This document shows positions 16,917 through 25,925 of a stretch of 64,000 nucleotides of DNA, in pieces. The notes beneath the pieces are model-generated. The model made no database searches. It worked only from the letters and a program-made list of their open reading frames with translations, and was not told the origin of the DNA. The position numbers and the translations under genes were made by a program. The stretch is taken from assembly GCA_035623335.1 (NCBI GenBank), contig DASPTQ010000306.1, positions 1-64,000 of the forward strand, in the 5' to 3' direction. Source of the stretch: JAFAGX01 sp035623335 (GTDB lineage: Bacteria; Acidobacteriota; Terriglobia; Terriglobales; Acidobacteriaceae). Position 1 is the stretch's first letter. Each line of letters starts with the position of its first letter.

Positions 16917-18332
16917 CTAGGCCGGGACCTCCCAGTAATATCCCTCTTCGCCGTGCTGCGAAAGATCCAGCCCTTCAATCTCTTGTTCTTGGCTAACTCG
17001 GAGCCCGATCGTCATGTCCACGATCTTGAGAATGATCAGCGTACCTACGATCGCGAGCACCCAAGCAAACATTACTCCCACGATTTGATTCAGCAGTTGA
17101 TGGGCATTTCCCTCGAGTAATCCTGAAGGCAAGGGATTCCCCTGCGCATCCTTGAAGATGGGATTCACTGTGCTCGCGGCAAAAACCCCGGTCAACAGCG
17201 CTCCTAGGGTACCACCCGCGCCGTGCACACCGAATGCGTCCAAAGAATCGTCGTAGCCGAATCGAGCTTTGACCTTCACAACCATAAAGTAACAGAAGAC
17301 GCCGGCGACCAGGCCAATGGCCAAGGCTGGCATGGGTTGAACAAAACCCGCAGCCGGAGTGATCGCGACCAAGCCGGCGACCGATCCAGAGATGGCGCCC
17401 AGTGCGCTCGGCTTCCCGATGCGCAGCCACTCAGCCCCACCCCAGCCCACCACCGCCGCTGCAGCGGCGAAGTGCGTGGCCACGAAAGCGCTGGTCGCCA
17501 AACTGCCGGCCGCTAGGGCGCTTCCGGCGTTGAAACCAAACCACCCGACCCACAACATGCAGGCTCCAATGAAGCTCAAAACCACGCTATGGGGAGGCAT
17601 CGGCTGCTTGGGATAGCCGACCCGACGCCCGAGATACAGGGCGCACACCAGGGCGGACACGCCAGAGGTGATGTGGACCACCGTTCCCCCGGCGAAGTCC
17701 AGCGTCGGAAAACGCCCGCTGAGCGAGGCGTTCAGCAATCCCCCCTTGCCCCAAACCATGTGGGCCATGGGGTCGTAAACCAAGATCGACCACAGAATCA
17801 TGAACAGCGCCATGGCGCTGAATTTCATGCGCTCGGCGAAAGCGCCGGTGATCAGAGCGGGCGTGATCACGGCAAACATCAACTGGTAAATCATGAATGT
17901 TTGCTGGGGGATGGTCGCGGCGTAATCAGCATCGGGTTGAGCGCCGACGCCGCGGAGAAATAAATGATCGAGCCCGCCCAGAAAGCTGTTTCCCGACCCG
18001 AAGCACAGGCCGTACCCAAATAGCGCCCAAAGCACGGTGATCAAAGCCATCATGGCAAAGCTTTGCATCATGGTGCTGAGCACGTTTTTCTTGCGGACCA
18101 GCCCCCCGTAGAACAAGGCCAACCCAGGTCCCGTCATCATCAGGACCAGGGCGGAACAGGTCAGCATCCAGGCGTTATCCCCCGAACTCTTGGCTTCGGC
18201 CAACTGTTGTTCGAGTTTCGCAATCCGGTTGGTCGTGGTACCGGCCGTGCCCACGGTCTGCGCCGTCAAGATGGGCGTCGCCAGGGCTACCAAGACAACG
18301 GGAAACACAAGCAATCGCACAAGGCAAATCAT
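16917..18332 (-). CDS. amt: Ammonium transporter
   Basis: The 471-residue Amt/MEP/Rh channel has an N-terminal signal-like segment, a short linker, then eleven helices beginning DNAWMLTCSALVLMMTGPGL. Pore elements are visible: the GLALFYGGLVRKKN signature, VVHITSGVSALVCALYLG with the first pore His, and DAFGVHGAGGTLGALLTGVF with the second. It conducts ammonium and is blocked by PII. It is first in the operon with glnB and glnD. No clear ribosome binding site precedes ATG 18332; GTG 18320 is an alternative start. Confidence 0.96.
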   Translation of the reverse strand: MICLVRLLVFPVVLVALATPILTAQTVGTAGTTTNRIAKLEQQLAEAKSSGDNAWMLTCSALVLMMTGPGLALFYGGLVRKKNVLSTMMQSFAMMALITVLWALFGYGLCFGSGNSFLGGLDHLFLRGVGAQPDADYAATIPQQTFMIYQLMFAVITPALITGAFAERMKFSAMALFMILWSILVYDPMAHMVWGKGGLLNASLSGRFPTLDFAGGTVVHITSGVSALVCALYLGRRVGYPKQPMPPHSVVLSFIGACMLWVGWFGFNAGSALAAGSLATSAFVATHFAAAAAVVGWGGAEWLRIGKPSALGAISGSVAGLVAITPAAGFVQPMPALAIGLVAGVFCYFMVVKVKARFGYDDSLDAFGVHGAGGTLGALLTGVFAASTVNPIFKDAQGNPLPSGLLEGNAHQLLNQIVGVMFAWVLAIVGTLIILKIVDMTIGLRVSQEQEIEGLDLSQHGEEGYYWEVPA

Positions 18333-18411
18333 ACGAGAGGATCACTTTAACCGCCGGAAACATGGCACGGAAATTGAAAGTATTTATAAGATGTATCGGG
18401 ATTGGTTATGG

Positions 18412-18594
18412 CTAATTGCCGCCTTCCTCTCCTGTGGAAGGTCGTTGTGCTGATGCACTTAGCCGGGCACGGTCTTTCGCATCCTGCAGCCAGCGCTGTA
18501 GGTCTTGATAGTTGATACCTGAATGCGACGGAAGTTGATGACTGCCGGTAAGTACCGTCTCTATTCGCGCGGCCTGGCGTCGAAGCTTGATGAG
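18412..18594 (-). pseudogene. Possible remnant of a coding region (about 60 codons without a start)
   Basis: The minus strand between a TAG at 18595-18597 and a TAG at 18412-18414 is open for 60 codons and reads like a protein C-terminus (for example HQLPSHSGINYQDLQRWLQD and AKDRARL), with no ATG, GTG or TTG start. Its beginning overlaps the end of the lipoprotein gene in another frame. It may be the tail of a degraded gene. I do not recognise a family. Confidence 0.25.
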
Positions 18595-19010
18595 CTATGC
18601 GCCTGCAGAAACCCGGACCATTTGCCGGCCCCGCCGTTCTGGATGCATCCGCCGGTTGTTGCCGTGTAGCTTCCGGACGAGGAGTTGAAGGTGGCGTTGG
18701 TTTGGCCCTTCAAGGTGAGCGTGGTCTGGTTTTGCATGATCTGGACGCTTAGAGCAGTGCCGTTGACCGTTCCCGACATCTGCGCATAAATACCGCATGC
18801 GGCTGCGTTGCCCATCAAGGTGACTTGACCAAAGAACGAATTGTTGATTTGCGTCAAGTCCGCTGTCAGTTGAATAACCTGAGCGGAGGAAGCCGCCGGC
18901 GTGAGTGTGAACACCCAGGTCCCCGTCATGGTGAAGTTCTGAGAAGATGATCCGCACCCGTTCAGAAAACCCAAAGCCACAACCAACAGGATACGCGCAA
19001 TGTCCTTCAT
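18561..19010 (-). CDS. Putative lipoprotein, small secreted Acidobacteriota-type
   Basis: The 149-residue product has a lipoprotein signal (MKDIARILLVVALGFLNGC, lipobox LNGC), so it is likely lipid-anchored. The mature part is Ser/Thr/Gly/Asn-rich with repeated beta-prone segments (GTWVFTLTP, GTVNGTALSVQIMQNQTTLTLKGQ), suggesting a small beta-sandwich or barrel domain. No known domain is recognised. It stands alone between amt and the ATP synthase operon, all on the minus strand. Confidence 0.65.
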   Translation of the reverse strand: MKDIARILLVVALGFLNGCGSSSQNFTMTGTWVFTLTPAASSAQVIQLTADLTQINNSFFGQVTLMGNAAACGIYAQMSGTVNGTALSVQIMQNQTTLTLKGQTNATFNSSSGSYTATTGGCIQNGGAGKWSGFLQAHSSSSFDARPRE

Positions 19011-19166
19011 ATTCGAGGCAGGTCTAAGAAAGTTTACCCTGCGGTCATGAACGCAGCAATCTCTCGCTTCCCAGCCCCCATTCCGTATCCTGAGCGTTTC
19101 TCGAACGATTTCTTTTGCCGATGGAGCTGCCGATAGTTGCGTTGAGCGAATAGAGATGGCATGACC

Positions 19167-19571
19167 CTACTTCTTTCCCGCCACTTTGAGACGAGTCTCG
19201 GCGCGCTTCAGGTCTCCCATGGCTTTCGCGAAGTCTTCTTCCGAGTTTCCGGACAGGAGATGGTTTTCTGCCCGATCCTTCGCCGTTTGAGCCCGGTTCA
19301 CATCGACGTCCTCCGCCCGCTCGGCGGTCTCGGCCAGAATCGTGACCTTATCCGGCAGAACTTCGGCAAATCCCCATGCCACTGCCAGGTGATGGGTGAT
19401 GTTGGCATTGCGATAGGTGATCTCGCCCACGGCTAGTTCGGTAATCAGCGGCGCATGGTGGGGCAGGATCCCGAGATATCCGTTCTTACCTGGAATTTGC
19501 ATCTCCTCGGCTACATCACGGACTACCATCTTGTCCGGCGTGACGATCTCGAGTTCAAACGTGTCTGGCAT
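19167..19571 (-). CDS. atpC: ATP synthase epsilon subunit
   Basis: The 134-residue epsilon subunit has the N-terminal beta-barrel (ELEIVTPDKMVVRDVAEEMQ, then IPGKNGYLGILPHHAPLI) and a short C-terminal helical hairpin (RAQTAKDRAENHLL). It belongs to the central rotor stalk of F1 and can inhibit ATP hydrolysis. It is last in the minus-strand atp operon, 77 bp after atpD. Confidence 0.95.
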   Translation of the reverse strand: MPDTFELEIVTPDKMVVRDVAEEMQIPGKNGYLGILPHHAPLITELAVGEITYRNANITHHLAVAWGFAEVLPDKVTILAETAERAEDVDVNRAQTAKDRAENHLLSGNSEEDFAKAMGDLKRAETRLKVAGKK

Positions 19572-19648
19572 GGCTTCGATTCCTGTCCGTCGTTAGGCTA
19601 GAGCACAAGAACTGAACTCTCTGGCTAACGGCGAAGGCTCAACCCTCC

Positions 19649-21091
19649 TTATGCAACTGCTTTCAACTTCTCCGCGGCTTCGAGCACCTCATCGATTGTG
19701 CCCTTCATGTAAAAGGCTTGCTCGGGAATGTCGTCATACTTGCCTTCCGCAATCTCTTGGAATCCTTTGACCGTGTCAGCGATCTTCACATAACGGCCTG
19801 GCGCGCCGGTAAATTGCTCGGCCACATGGAACGGCTGCGAGAGGAATCTCTGCATTTTGCGGGCTCGGGCCACGGTCAGCTTCTGATCTTCGCTCAGTTC
19901 GTCGATACCCAGAATGGCGATGATATCCTGCAAGTCTTTGTAGCTCTGCAGAGTCTTCTTCACCGCCTGAGCGACGTCATAATGCTCCTGGCCCACAATG
20001 CGCGGATCGAGAATGCGCGAGGTTGAGGCCAGGGGGTCGACGGCCGGATAGATTCCGATTTCGGTCAAAGCGCGCGAGAGCACGGTGGTAGCGTCGAGGT
20101 GAGCGAAGGTGGTCGCGGGCGCCGGATCGGTCAAATCATCGGCGGGAACATAAATCGCCTGTACGGAGGTTACCGATCCCTTCTTGGTGGAGGTGATGCG
20201 CTCCTGGAGTTCACCCATCTCGGTCGCGAGATTCGGCTGGTAGCCCACGGCGCTCGGCATGCGGCCAAGAAGCGCCGACACTTCCGAACCCGCTTGGGTA
20301 AACCGGAAAATGTTATCGATGAACAGCAGCGTATCGGTGCCCTCTTCATCGCGGAAATATTCGGCAACGGTCAATCCCGTCAGCGCCACCCGCAAACGGG
20401 CGCCCGGCGGCTCGGTCATCTGGCCGTAAATCAGCGCCGCTTTCGATTGGCTGGGATCACCCGGCTTGATCACGCCGGATTCGCTCATTTCCAGCCACAG
20501 GTCATTCCCTTCGCGGGTGCGTTCGCCGACGCCGGCGAACACCGAGTATCCTCCATGTTGCTTGGCGACATTGTTGATCAATTCCATGATCACCACGGTC
20601 TTGCCCACTCCGGCACCGCCGAACAGGCCGATTTTGCCGCCCTTCAGGAAAGGCTGAATCAGGTCGATGACCTTTACCCCGGTTTCGAACATCTCGGCGG
20701 TGGTGGACTGCTCGTCGAAAAGGGGCGCCGGGCGGTGGATTGGCTTAGTCTCGCTGTGCTCGATCGCGCCCAACTGATCGACCGGTTCGCCGATTACGTT
20801 CATCACCCGGCCTAGCGTTCCTCGACCCACGGGCACGGAGATCGGGCCCCCTAGGTCGATCGCCTTCATGCCGCGCACCATGCCGTCGGTCGGCTCCATA
20901 GCCACACAGCGCACTCGGCCTCCGCCCAGATGTTGCTGTACCTCCAAAATGACCTTGATCGGGACCGGTACGTCGAAGCCGTCGCTCACGACCCGTAGGG
21001 CCTCATAGATTGGCGGCATCTTGCCTTCTTCAAACTGTACGTCCACTGCGGGCCCGGCGATTTGAATTATGTGTCCAAAGTTTTCTGCCAT
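19649..21091 (-). CDS. atpD: ATP synthase beta subunit
   Basis: The 480-residue catalytic subunit of F1 has Walker A GGAGVGKTVVIMEL, the GERTREGNDL catalytic-Glu segment, Walker B LLFIDNIFRFTQAG, and the C-terminal helical domain (LSQPFHVAEQFTG). ATG 21091 (MAENFGHIIQIAGPAVDVQF) is preferred to an upstream in-frame start at 21115. The gene lies between atpG and atpC. Confidence 0.97.
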   Translation of the reverse strand: MAENFGHIIQIAGPAVDVQFEEGKMPPIYEALRVVSDGFDVPVPIKVILEVQQHLGGGRVRCVAMEPTDGMVRGMKAIDLGGPISVPVGRGTLGRVMNVIGEPVDQLGAIEHSETKPIHRPAPLFDEQSTTAEMFETGVKVIDLIQPFLKGGKIGLFGGAGVGKTVVIMELINNVAKQHGGYSVFAGVGERTREGNDLWLEMSESGVIKPGDPSQSKAALIYGQMTEPPGARLRVALTGLTVAEYFRDEEGTDTLLFIDNIFRFTQAGSEVSALLGRMPSAVGYQPNLATEMGELQERITSTKKGSVTSVQAIYVPADDLTDPAPATTFAHLDATTVLSRALTEIGIYPAVDPLASTSRILDPRIVGQEHYDVAQAVKKTLQSYKDLQDIIAILGIDELSEDQKLTVARARKMQRFLSQPFHVAEQFTGAPGRYVKIADTVKGFQEIAEGKYDDIPEQAFYMKGTIDEVLEAAEKLKAVA

Positions 21092-21163
21092 AAATTTTCT
21101 CTCTCCGTCGGCCACGTTCCGTGGCGCCTGCTTACCTGACGATGGCGAGGACGCTCGGTCCGC

Positions 21164-22204
21164 CTACAGGGCTGCCGCTCCACTGACGATCTCAATAATC
21201 TCTTTGGTGATCTTTGCCTGGCGTGCTCGATTCATCGCCAGGGTCAGAGAATCAATCATTTCGCTGGCATTATTGGTCGCTGAGTCCATCGCGGTCATCC
21301 GGGCGGCATGCTCCGCCGCTACGGATTCCAGCAAAGCCCGAAAGACCTCGATGGCGACGTACTTGGGAAGCAGGGCGGAGAATAGTTCCGCCGCCGACTG
21401 CTCGTAGATATAGTCGACGGGAGCGCCGGCGAATCGGGCGGCCCGCTGATCGGCTTCGTGCGTCTCGGGGGAACGCAGCCCCACGCCCGTGGCTTTGGCC
21501 GCCTCGAGCGCCTTCTTGCGCTGCTCGGCGCCCATGGCCTCGGCTTGGGCCACGCTGACTTCTCCGACGTGCTCGATCGGCAGCACCTTCTGAACGACCA
21601 GCCTTTGCGCAATGACCGACTTGAATTCGTTGTAAACCAGATACACGGCATCGATCTCGGCCTTTGTGTAGCGATCGATGATACGGTCGGCAATTTCCAA
21701 GGCTGTGGCGTGTTCAACTCGGCTCAGGATTCCCACATGCTCGCCGATCAGAACGATACGCCTCTTCTCGGAGGTCGCGCCGAAAGCCCCGGCGGCCGGA
21801 TATCGCCGGCGCAAAAAGTCGCGGCCCTTGCGTCCGACGGCTTCGATTTCGATGTTTCCTCCCGGCTTGGACTCGATAAACCGCATGGCCGCCTTCAGGA
21901 TGTTGGCATTAAAGGCGCCCGCCAGCCCCTTGTCCCCGGTCACTACGATGAGTTGGATGTTGTTCTCGAGACGTTGAGCTAACAGCGGATGTCGGGGCTC
22001 TCCGGTGTCCGGGTCGTAGATTTCAGCGCGCGAGACCAAAGACTTGAGTACAGCGGTCAACATCTGGGCGTAAGGACGCGCTGCCAGAGCACGGTCCTGC
22101 GCCCGCCGAAGCTTGGCGGCCGAAACCATCTTCATGGCTTTCGTGATCTGTCGCGTGTTGGTCACACTGCGAATGCGACGCCGAATGTCAAGGACGTTTG
22201 CCAT
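21164..22204 (-). CDS. atpG: ATP synthase gamma subunit with an internal insertion
   Basis: The 346-residue rotor shaft has the standard ends: MANVLDIRRRIRSVTNTRQITKAMKMVSAAKLRRAQ and the C-terminal MTAMDSATNNASEMI helix that packs in the alpha3beta3 core. It is about 50 residues longer than usual. The excess lies between VLPIEHVGEV and DYIYEQSAAELF, an Ala/Gln/Lys-rich helical insert (AEAMGAEQRKKALEAAKATG and following). The insert would sit in the exposed Rossmann-like domain. Confidence 0.95.
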   Translation of the reverse strand: MANVLDIRRRIRSVTNTRQITKAMKMVSAAKLRRAQDRALAARPYAQMLTAVLKSLVSRAEIYDPDTGEPRHPLLAQRLENNIQLIVVTGDKGLAGAFNANILKAAMRFIESKPGGNIEIEAVGRKGRDFLRRRYPAAGAFGATSEKRRIVLIGEHVGILSRVEHATALEIADRIIDRYTKAEIDAVYLVYNEFKSVIAQRLVVQKVLPIEHVGEVSVAQAEAMGAEQRKKALEAAKATGVGLRSPETHEADQRAARFAGAPVDYIYEQSAAELFSALLPKYVAIEVFRALLESVAAEHAARMTAMDSATNNASEMIDSLTLAMNRARQAKITKEIIEIVSGAAAL

Positions 22205-22300
22205 GCTTTTGTCGCGGGTTGTGTCTCCCCGGTTCCACCCTGGTAGCCGACGTTAGAACCCACTTGCTGGCGGCCGCACGCCGCGTCTGCATGTTCGGTG

Positions 22301-23833
22301 CTATTTCGCCACGGCCTGCTTTACGGAGGCGAACGTCTCTTTGCACTCTTTGATGACGCGAGTCATCTCGGCTTTCAGGCTGTCATCGAGCACTTTCTTT
22401 TCCATGATGGAGCGCAGCAGCCCAGGATTGGTAGCATCGACGAACCGGTAGAGCTCCTGCTCAAAATCGCGTACTTGATCAACCGGCAAGTCGTCGAGGA
22501 AACCGTTGGTGCCGGCATAGATAATCAGGATCTGTTTCGAGAAGGGCAGAGGTGAAAACTGTTTCTGCTTCAGGACCTCGACCAAACGCTGTCCGCGATT
22601 CAGTTGAGCCTGGGTTGCCTTGTCGAGATCGCTGCCGAACTGAGCGAAAGCCGCCAGTTCGCGATACTGCGCAAGATCCAGCTTAAGGCTTCCTGCCACC
22701 TGTCGCATGGCCTTGATCTGGGCGCTGCCGCCGACTCGGCTGACCGAGATTCCTACGTTCACCGCGGGGCGCACACCGCTGTTGAATAGGTCCGTCTCCA
22801 GGAAGATTTGACCGTCGGTGATGGAAATCACGTTGGTCGGGATGTAAGCGGAAACATCCCCCGCCTGGGTTTCGATCACCGGCAGAGCGGTCAGAGAACC
22901 GCCACCTTTTTTGTCGTTTAATTTGGCGGCGCGTTCCAACAAGCGAGAGTGCAGGTAGAAAACGTCCCCGGGATAAGCCTCGCGTCCCGGCGGTCGCCGC
23001 AAAAGCAGGGAAATCTCCCGATAGGAAGCCGCGTGTTTCGAGAGATCGTCGTAGATCACCAAGGCATGCTTGCCATGGTCACGGAAGTATTCGCCCATGG
23101 CACAGGCCGCATAAGGCGCGATGTACTGCATCGGGGCGGGCTCAGAGGCAGAGGCGGCAACCACGATCGTATAGTCCATGGCGCCGTAGTCGCTGAGGGT
23201 CTTCACCACCTGCGCGATCGAGGACCGCTTCTGCCCGACCGCACAATAGATGCAGATCAGGTCGCCGCCTTTGTTATTGATGATGGTATCGAGTGCGACT
23301 GCAGTTTTCCCCGTCTGCCGGTCGCCGATGATCAGCTCGCGCTGCCCACGGCCAATCGGGATCATGCTGTCGATGGCTTTGAGTCCTGTCGCCATCGGTT
23401 CGCGCACCGGCTGGCGGTCGATGACTCCGGGCGCCAAGCGCTCGAGAGGGATGAATTTGTCGGTCGAGATCGGGCCTTTGTCGTCGATCGGCTGGCCTAA
23501 AGAGTTCACTACGCGGCTGACGAGGGCATCGCCTACGGGCACGCTCATGATCCGGCCCGTGCGCTTGACCTCGTCGCCTTCCTTAATCTCGGTATAATCG
23601 CCCAGCAGCACCGCCCCTACCTGGTCTTCTTCGAGGTTCATGGCGATGCCGGCCACTTGGTGCGGGAAGGACAGAAGTTCTCCGGCCATGACCTTGTCGA
23701 GACCATAGACGCGAGCAATGCCGTCGCCCAAGGTGATCACCGTGCCGACTTCGTCTACGGCGACCTTGGTTTCGTAGTTCTCGATTTGTTGTCGAATTAA
23801 CTGGGTAATCTCGTCAGCTTTGATTTGTGCCAT
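22301..23833 (-). CDS. atpA: ATP synthase alpha subunit
   Basis: The 510-residue subunit has Walker A GDRQTGKTAVALDTI, the SASEPAPMQYIAPYAACAMGE region, the LVIYDDLSKHAASYREISLL segment and the alpha-specific arginine-finger motif SVSRVGGSAQIKAMRQVAG. ATG 23833 (MAQIKADEITQLIRQQIENY) fits family starts better than the frame's first codon at 23896. It lies between atpH and atpG. Confidence 0.97.
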   Translation of the reverse strand: MAQIKADEITQLIRQQIENYETKVAVDEVGTVITLGDGIARVYGLDKVMAGELLSFPHQVAGIAMNLEEDQVGAVLLGDYTEIKEGDEVKRTGRIMSVPVGDALVSRVVNSLGQPIDDKGPISTDKFIPLERLAPGVIDRQPVREPMATGLKAIDSMIPIGRGQRELIIGDRQTGKTAVALDTIINNKGGDLICIYCAVGQKRSSIAQVVKTLSDYGAMDYTIVVAASASEPAPMQYIAPYAACAMGEYFRDHGKHALVIYDDLSKHAASYREISLLLRRPPGREAYPGDVFYLHSRLLERAAKLNDKKGGGSLTALPVIETQAGDVSAYIPTNVISITDGQIFLETDLFNSGVRPAVNVGISVSRVGGSAQIKAMRQVAGSLKLDLAQYRELAAFAQFGSDLDKATQAQLNRGQRLVEVLKQKQFSPLPFSKQILIIYAGTNGFLDDLPVDQVRDFEQELYRFVDATNPGLLRSIMEKKVLDDSLKAEMTRVIKECKETFASVKQAVAK

Positions 23834-23957
23834 ACAGTCAGTTTCGAGTTTCCGCTTCAGGCTTCGTAAAGCATTTCGCACGTGACGGCTGGTCACGGAG
23901 CCCTGTGGGCTGTCTCCATCCTAAACGCCAGCCGCGGCCGGTACCAAGTGCTCGATA

Positions 23958-24497
23958 CTACGCGCTCTTAAGCTGCTCTCTGATCCTTTCCAACTGGCCT
24001 ATCACAGATCCGTCGTAAATCGTGCTGCCAACCCTTACCAAAGCGCCACCCAGGAGGGAAGTGTCCCGCGAATAGCGACCGCGCACTTTCTTCCCCGTCA
24101 GCCTCTCCACCTCGCGTTCGAGCGCCCAGCGCTCGGATTCGGTGAGCTCGCGGGCGCTGGCGATTTCAGCTTCCTCGAATCCCATGCGCTGATCTAGCTC
24201 CACCTCGAATTGCTTCACGATGGCATCCAGGAAGTGAATGCGCCGATGGTCAATCAGGACGGCCAGGAAATTCCGCACCACCGCGGAGAATCCTTTCCGC
24301 GCCACAATCGCGTCGAGCACCGCGCGCTTCTGCGCGGCCGGAATGGAGGGAGCCTCCCACACCTGGCGCAGCTCTCTACTCTGACTTACCAGTGCGGCTA
24401 ACGCCTGTGCTTCCCGCAAGGTGCCGGCGGGATCGAGGTGCATGGCAAAGACGGCATCCGCGAAAGCGCGAGCGTATGTGTTGGTTACCGAAGCCAT
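23958..24497 (-). CDS. atpH: ATP synthase delta subunit
   Basis: The 179-residue stator subunit has the OSCP fold: MASVTNTYARAFADAVF at the N-terminus, FLAVLIDHRRIHFLDAIVKQ in the middle, and the C-terminal strand motif DTSLLGGALVRVGSTIYDGSVIGQLERIREQL. It links F1 to the b/b' stalk. Only 3 bp separate it from atpF upstream. Confidence 0.95.
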   Translation of the reverse strand: MASVTNTYARAFADAVFAMHLDPAGTLREAQALAALVSQSRELRQVWEAPSIPAAQKRAVLDAIVARKGFSAVVRNFLAVLIDHRRIHFLDAIVKQFEVELDQRMGFEEAEIASARELTESERWALEREVERLTGKKVRGRYSRDTSLLGGALVRVGSTIYDGSVIGQLERIREQLKSA

Positions 24498-24500
24498 AGC

Positions 24501-25247
24501 CTACTGTCGACCCTGGCGATCCCCGCCAGGGGAAAGCTGTCGAGCAAAGTTGTGTACCAGTTTCTGGTCGGTCGCAGCATCCACGTGGATCTGCTTTTCG
24601 GCGAGCGAGACGGCAAGATCGGCTGCATAGCCTTTCAGCTCGCGGCGTGCACTGCGAAGGGCGGCCGCGATCTCCTGTTCCGCCGTCGCCACGATTCGTC
24701 CGGCATCCTGTTCGGCTGCGGCCTGAATCCTCTGCTCCTCGGCTGCTGCTTCCCGTTCAGCGGCTTCGCGCATCGTTCCGAGCTCGGAGTCCAAGCGGGA
24801 GAGACGCGATTCAATCTCCTGCATACGCCGATTGGCCTCTTCGCTGGCTCGTCGCGCCTCTTCTATGGCTTTTTGGATCAATGCCGTGCGGTTCCGAAAC
24901 ATCGGCGGAACATACTTTCTTGCCGCCCAAGCAATCACGCCTACTACAATGGCGAAATTCACCACCATGGCGAACCAGTAGGATTGATCGGGACCGAGCC
25001 CGGTGTAGCGGGAAATCTGAGCCGAAGCAGAGTGTTTGAGTTGCGATGTGGTGTCGTCGGACCCTTTCGGGGATTCGGCAGGCGGTGGCGTCGCCTGCGT
25101 CTTCAACCCCGGTGTTTCTTGCGCAAGCGCTCTCCCTGCCGCGGCAGTGGACTGCGTGCCCAACCAGAGGACGAGCAAAGCCACCCCAAGCGCCAAGAGC
25201 ACTCGTTCACCCGGCCGGTCTCGCCTAGGCAAAAAGTTGCCCATCAT
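24501..25247 (-). CDS. atpF: ATP synthase b subunit with N-terminal extension
   Basis: The 248-residue protein is longer than the typical b subunit (about 160). Residues 1-36 look like a signal peptide or extra membrane helix (VLLALGVALLVLWLGTQSTAAA), followed by a Pro/Ser/Thr-rich linker. The canonical b anchor is SYWFAMVVNFAIVVGVIAWAARKYVPPMFRNR, and a long charged coiled coil (EEARRASEEANRRMQEIESR and onward) follows. It forms the peripheral stalk with b'. Its ATG overlaps the stop of the b' gene as ATGA. Confidence 0.9.
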   Translation of the reverse strand: MMGNFLPRRDRPGERVLLALGVALLVLWLGTQSTAAAGRALAQETPGLKTQATPPPAESPKGSDDTTSQLKHSASAQISRYTGLGPDQSYWFAMVVNFAIVVGVIAWAARKYVPPMFRNRTALIQKAIEEARRASEEANRRMQEIESRLSRLDSELGTMREAAEREAAAEEQRIQAAAEQDAGRIVATAEQEIAAALRSARRELKGYAADLAVSLAEKQIHVDAATDQKLVHNFARQLSPGGDRQGRQ

Positions 25248-25717
25248 CGGCCACCACCGACCCGAAGCGACGAGCTACCTGGCCGCAAAATGACGCGAAT
25301 GATCTCTCCAGCCAATCGAGTGCTTTCCAACTGCAGACTTTCCTGAGCTGCGATCTTATCGTTTTCAATCGCTTGCCGTGCGTGCTCAACCTGTGCTTGG
25401 GCTCGGTTTCGTGCCTCTCGGACGGCCCTTGCCCGACTTTCCATGGCCCGTTGTCGGCGTTCTTCCTGGCCGCGAAAAAGGGCCGTACGCGCGTCTCGCA
25501 GGCGCTGCTCGTACTCGGCGGTTCGTGCCTCTGCGGCGGCAATATCGGCTCTCGCCTTTTCGATTGCTCCTTCGGTTTGGCTACGGCGCTGCGCGAGAAC
25601 CTTGGTTAAGGGCTTGTGCAGGAGCACGGCATAGCTACCCCATAGCAGCAACATGAAGAGAATGGTTGGGATTGAGCCGAGCAGTAATTGCCCTAGTTGT
25701 CGAAGCGTCTCGTCCAT
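25244..25717 (-). CDS. ATP synthase b' (second peripheral-stalk) subunit
   Basis: The 157-residue protein has one N-terminal membrane helix (SIPTILFMLLLWGSYAVLLHKPL) and a long Ala/Glu/Arg coiled coil (RSQTEGAIEKARADIAAAEA onward). This is the organisation of b-type stalk subunits. Encoded just before the longer b gene with a 4-bp overlap, it is best read as b', forming a heterodimeric stalk. It is the first gene of the operon; atpB (a) and atpE (c) are not upstream of it. Confidence 0.88.
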   Translation of the reverse strand: MDETLRQLGQLLLGSIPTILFMLLLWGSYAVLLHKPLTKVLAQRRSQTEGAIEKARADIAAAEARTAEYEQRLRDARTALFRGQEERRQRAMESRARAVREARNRAQAQVEHARQAIENDKIAAQESLQLESTRLAGEIIRVILRPGSSSLRVGGGR

Positions 25718-25752
25718 CTTGTGGCGCTGATCAGGGTTCCGAGTGAAAGAGG

Positions 25753-25758
25753 ATTATA
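25753..25758 (-). promoter_or_regulatory. Possible -10 box of the ATP synthase operon
   Basis: The minus strand reads TATAAT 35 bp upstream of the b' ATG at 25717. No good -35 lies at the usual distance; a TTGACA occurs much further upstream (25792-25797), with a spacer too long to be its partner. Confidence 0.4.
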
Positions 25759-25891
25759 AACCATTTAAACGTAACATCCTGCAGGGCTTAGTGTCAATGG
25801 ATCGGCGGCACGGAACACCACCCTCGAGACATGACTTGTCATCTGAAAACTAGTTTTTCTGGAGTTTTCGCTGGCCCGCAGGAAAGAAAGC

Positions 25892-25919
25892 TTGACTTCT
25901 GGGCGTAAGGGTCTAGGAT
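25892..25919 (+). promoter_or_regulatory. Sigma70-type promoter reading into hairpin-rich region
   Basis: TTGACT (25892-25897) and TAGGAT (25914-25919) are separated by 16 bp on the plus strand. This matches the -35/-10 consensus at five and four of six positions. Transcription would start near 25926, just before the strong hairpins and 268 bp upstream of the next gene start. Confidence 0.45.
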
Positions 25920-25925
25920 AAAAGC

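Noticed and set aside
18363..18377. Sigma54-like site TGGCAC-N5-TTGA near the amt start
   Set aside because: The essential GC of the -12 element is GA and it points away from amt with no plus-strand gene after it, so it is probably chance.
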